Positions 33,401 through 33,846 of a DNA stretch of 33,846 bases are shown piece after piece. The stretch spans positions 1-33,846 of the forward strand of contig CAIQBG010000043.1 of the NCBI GenBank assembly GCA_903870055.1, written 5' to 3'. The translations under genes and the position numbers were made by a program. The stretch comes from an uncultured Pseudomonadota bacterium. Its GTDB lineage: Bacteria; Pseudomonadota; Gammaproteobacteria; Burkholderiales; Rhodocyclaceae. Below the pieces are notes generated by a model that made no database searches, had not been told where the DNA came from, and was given only the letters and a program-made list of their open reading frames with translations. How positions within the stretch are numbered: the stretch's first letter is position 1; each line of letters starts with the position of its first letter.

Positions 33401-33726
33401 CATTACAACGTTTGCGGCGCAACCAAACGTTAACGCCTACCGACCTGACAGAACTTGAAAAAATGCTCGAGGCCGCAGGCGGTTCGAGCGAACAGATCAA
33501 GGCTGCTACGGAGCAAGCTAATGGCCTCGGCATTTTCGTTCGATCGCTTGTTGGCCTAGAACGCGAGGCAGTTATGGAAGCGTTCGGCAACTTTATAAGT
33601 GGCACGACTTTAAATGGTAACCAGTTTGAATTTTTAGAGATGATCATTCAAGAACTGACACAGAATGGCGCCATGGAAGCAGACCGTCTCTTTCAATCTC
33701 CTTATACAGGGCGGTTTCAAGTCTGA
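30406..33726 (+). CDS. hsdR: Type I restriction endonuclease subunit HsdR (EcoEI-like, with DUF4145)
   Basis: This 1106-residue motor-nuclease translocates DNA with ATP and cleaves it when stalled. A DUF4145 domain fills residues 1-125, a coiled coil 145-195, and the PD-(D/E)XK nuclease shows FVDY (Asp249) and LIEAKR (Glu264, Lys266). The helicase has Walker A ATGSGKT (378-384), DEAH (475-478), LTATP at about 499 and motif VI WQMVGRGTRLCKD. The C-terminal EcoEI-type domain binds the methylase. All motifs are intact. It is separated from hsdS by three genes and has its own leader. The stop lies 18 bases before the IS30 transposase stop. Confidence 0.95.
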   Translation: MSNFAFLHPEWAQLFESAKKAEAAVNGDARTACFYARRTLEQAVSWLYKHDSALRLPYQDNLSALIHEPTFAQAVGAPLFAKARLIKDIGNLAVHSSRKIQSADALSATRELFHFCYWLARTYGRGTRPAPNLTFSIQLLPKAEAVTQQTAEQLQALENKVRERDEKLTELIGYKAAVDLELTALREQIANAKQANTATPDTHDYSEAETRKAFIDLLLAEAGWELNPSKNFEVEVTGMPNNEGKGFVDYVLWGDDGKPLALIEAKRTTRDPNEGKQQAKLYADCLEQMYGQRPVIFYSNGYTHWIWDDLDYPPRLIQGFYKKAELERLIQRRTSRKPLGSASINTEIVERPYQQRAVRRVGESFERDKLRKSLLVMATGSGKTRTVIALADVLMRCNWAKRILFLADRVALVNQAVNAFKTHLPDASPVNLVTDKSAEGRVFVSTYPTMMGLIDDAEDGQRRFGPGHFDLIIIDEAHRSVYQKYSAIFDYFDSLLIGLTATPKNEIDHNTYRLFDLESGVPTDAYSLDEAVADKFLVPPVPLSVPLQFQREGIKYDELTEEEKEEWDALEWGDDGAPPAEVDAAALNNWLFNTDTVDKVLEYLMTHGQKVAAGDRLGKTIIFAKNNDHAQFISDRFDKNYPNYRGHFARVVTYKTEYAQSLIDDFSKKDNAPHIAISVDMLDTGVDVPEVFNLVFFNAVRSKTKFWQMVGRGTRLCKDLFGPGQDKQNFFIFDFCQNLEFFSENSKFAEPSIGKPLSERLFLSRLDLISELDTRLPYGVEGTRSHYEGGHTMDERQLRNLVADQLHHYVAEMNVDNFIVRPHRQYVDRYSNKDFWNRLSALDRQNLAEHVASLPSQLVDDDEDAKRFDMLLLQTQLATLNESVDIVALKQRIQKIARLLEAQASIPAIQAHMALIQSLGDEIWWENITAPQLEIVRRKLRALIKLIPKGEKVVVYTDVEDTLGAASVITLPGISMGLDMEKFREKARQFLREHQDHISLQRLRRNQTLTPTDLTELEKMLEAAGGSSEQIKAATEQANGLGIFVRSLVGLEREAVMEAFGNFISGTTLNGNQFEFLEMIIQELTQNGAMEADRLFQSPYTGRFQV

Positions 33727-33846
33727 AGAGCAACGGTTAAAAGTTTAATGGATCACGGCTGATTCGTGTGGGTTTTCAAGAACTTTTGCCAAGACCTGTA
33801 ATGGCGTTAGCCACCCTAGAGTCTTTCTTGGCCGTGTATTGAGACG
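33727..33846 (-). mobile_element. IS30-family insertion sequence, end (partial)
   Basis: The terminal stretch of an IS30-type element is inferred from the transposase end and the 18-base gap after hsdR. IS30 inverted repeats are about 25 bp; the candidate end contains GCAACGGTTAAAAG at 33730-33743. The partner repeat and target duplication are outside the window. Confidence 0.55.
33745..33846 (-). CDS. IS30-family transposase, C-terminal end only (cut by window edge)
   Basis: The minus strand reads RLNTRPRKTLGWLTPLQVLA and onward for 33 residues to a TAA at 33747-33745. LN.RPRKTLGW.TP is the hallmark C-terminus of IS30-family DDE transposases (family knowledge). The gene enters from beyond the right edge. 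Its stop is 18 bases from the hsdR stop, so the IS terminal repeat must lie in roughly 33727-33760 and the element ends directly behind hsdR. I cannot tell whether the rest is intact. Confidence 0.85.
   Translation of the reverse strand, partial: RLNTRPRKTLGWLTPLQVLAKVLENPHESAVIH

Overview
The window looks like a betaproteobacterial chromosome (inference). The grounds are protein character and gene content: RapZ, a DUF1840 protein, a Gx-transporter/NusG-II pair, an RfaH-like NusG paralogue, and an SHP/DHC/cytochrome b561 cluster with a QseBC-like pair. No rRNA or species marker is present, so I do not name a genus. The core genes are GC-rich and tightly packed. The two ends are accessory DNA.

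Left accessory region (1-4398). Positions 1-139 look like the end of an IS21-family element whose transposase gene starts at 27 and runs off the left edge. It is followed by a hairpin-dense stretch (about 299-535) with no plausible protein, which resembles a HEARO/omega-RNA (the guide RNA class of IscB nucleases) but has no nuclease gene beside it. Next comes a mobilisation module: a small mobC-like gene, a 320-bp gap with four consecutive hairpins (probable oriT), a MobA/MobL relaxase, and a small unknown gene. A tyrosine integrase (TTG start) then abuts the 3' end of a tRNA-Gly(CCC). Together these form one side of an integrative mobilisable element in the tRNA gene; its other end lies outside the window.

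Core region (4399-23257). From left to right: the tRNA; a MASE1-like membrane protein; a leftward operon encoding SHP-type cytochrome c, diheme cytochrome c, cytochrome b561, response regulator and sensor kinase; a lipocalin; a leftward flavin reductase-photolyase pair (the photolyase keeps all four Fe-S cysteines of the PhrB type); mutY; a leftward rapZ-nusGII-Gx transporter-ubiX operon; an M20 amidohydrolase; rfaH; metH behind a SAM-II-like riboswitch with an intrinsic terminator; a DUF1840 gene; and a beta-carbonic anhydrase followed by an MHS-family transporter.

Right defence island (23258-33726). This is a type I restriction-modification locus in the order hsdM-hsdS-[unknown protein]-[DUF262/DUF1524 GmrSD-like protein]-[AlbA_2/Schlafen-like ATPase]-hsdR. 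Three extra genes, probably defensive, sit between specificity and restriction subunits. hsdR has its own 120-bp leader carrying four TTGCAA palindromes. An IS30-family transposase, recognised from its last 33 residues, begins 18 bp after hsdR and runs off the right edge.
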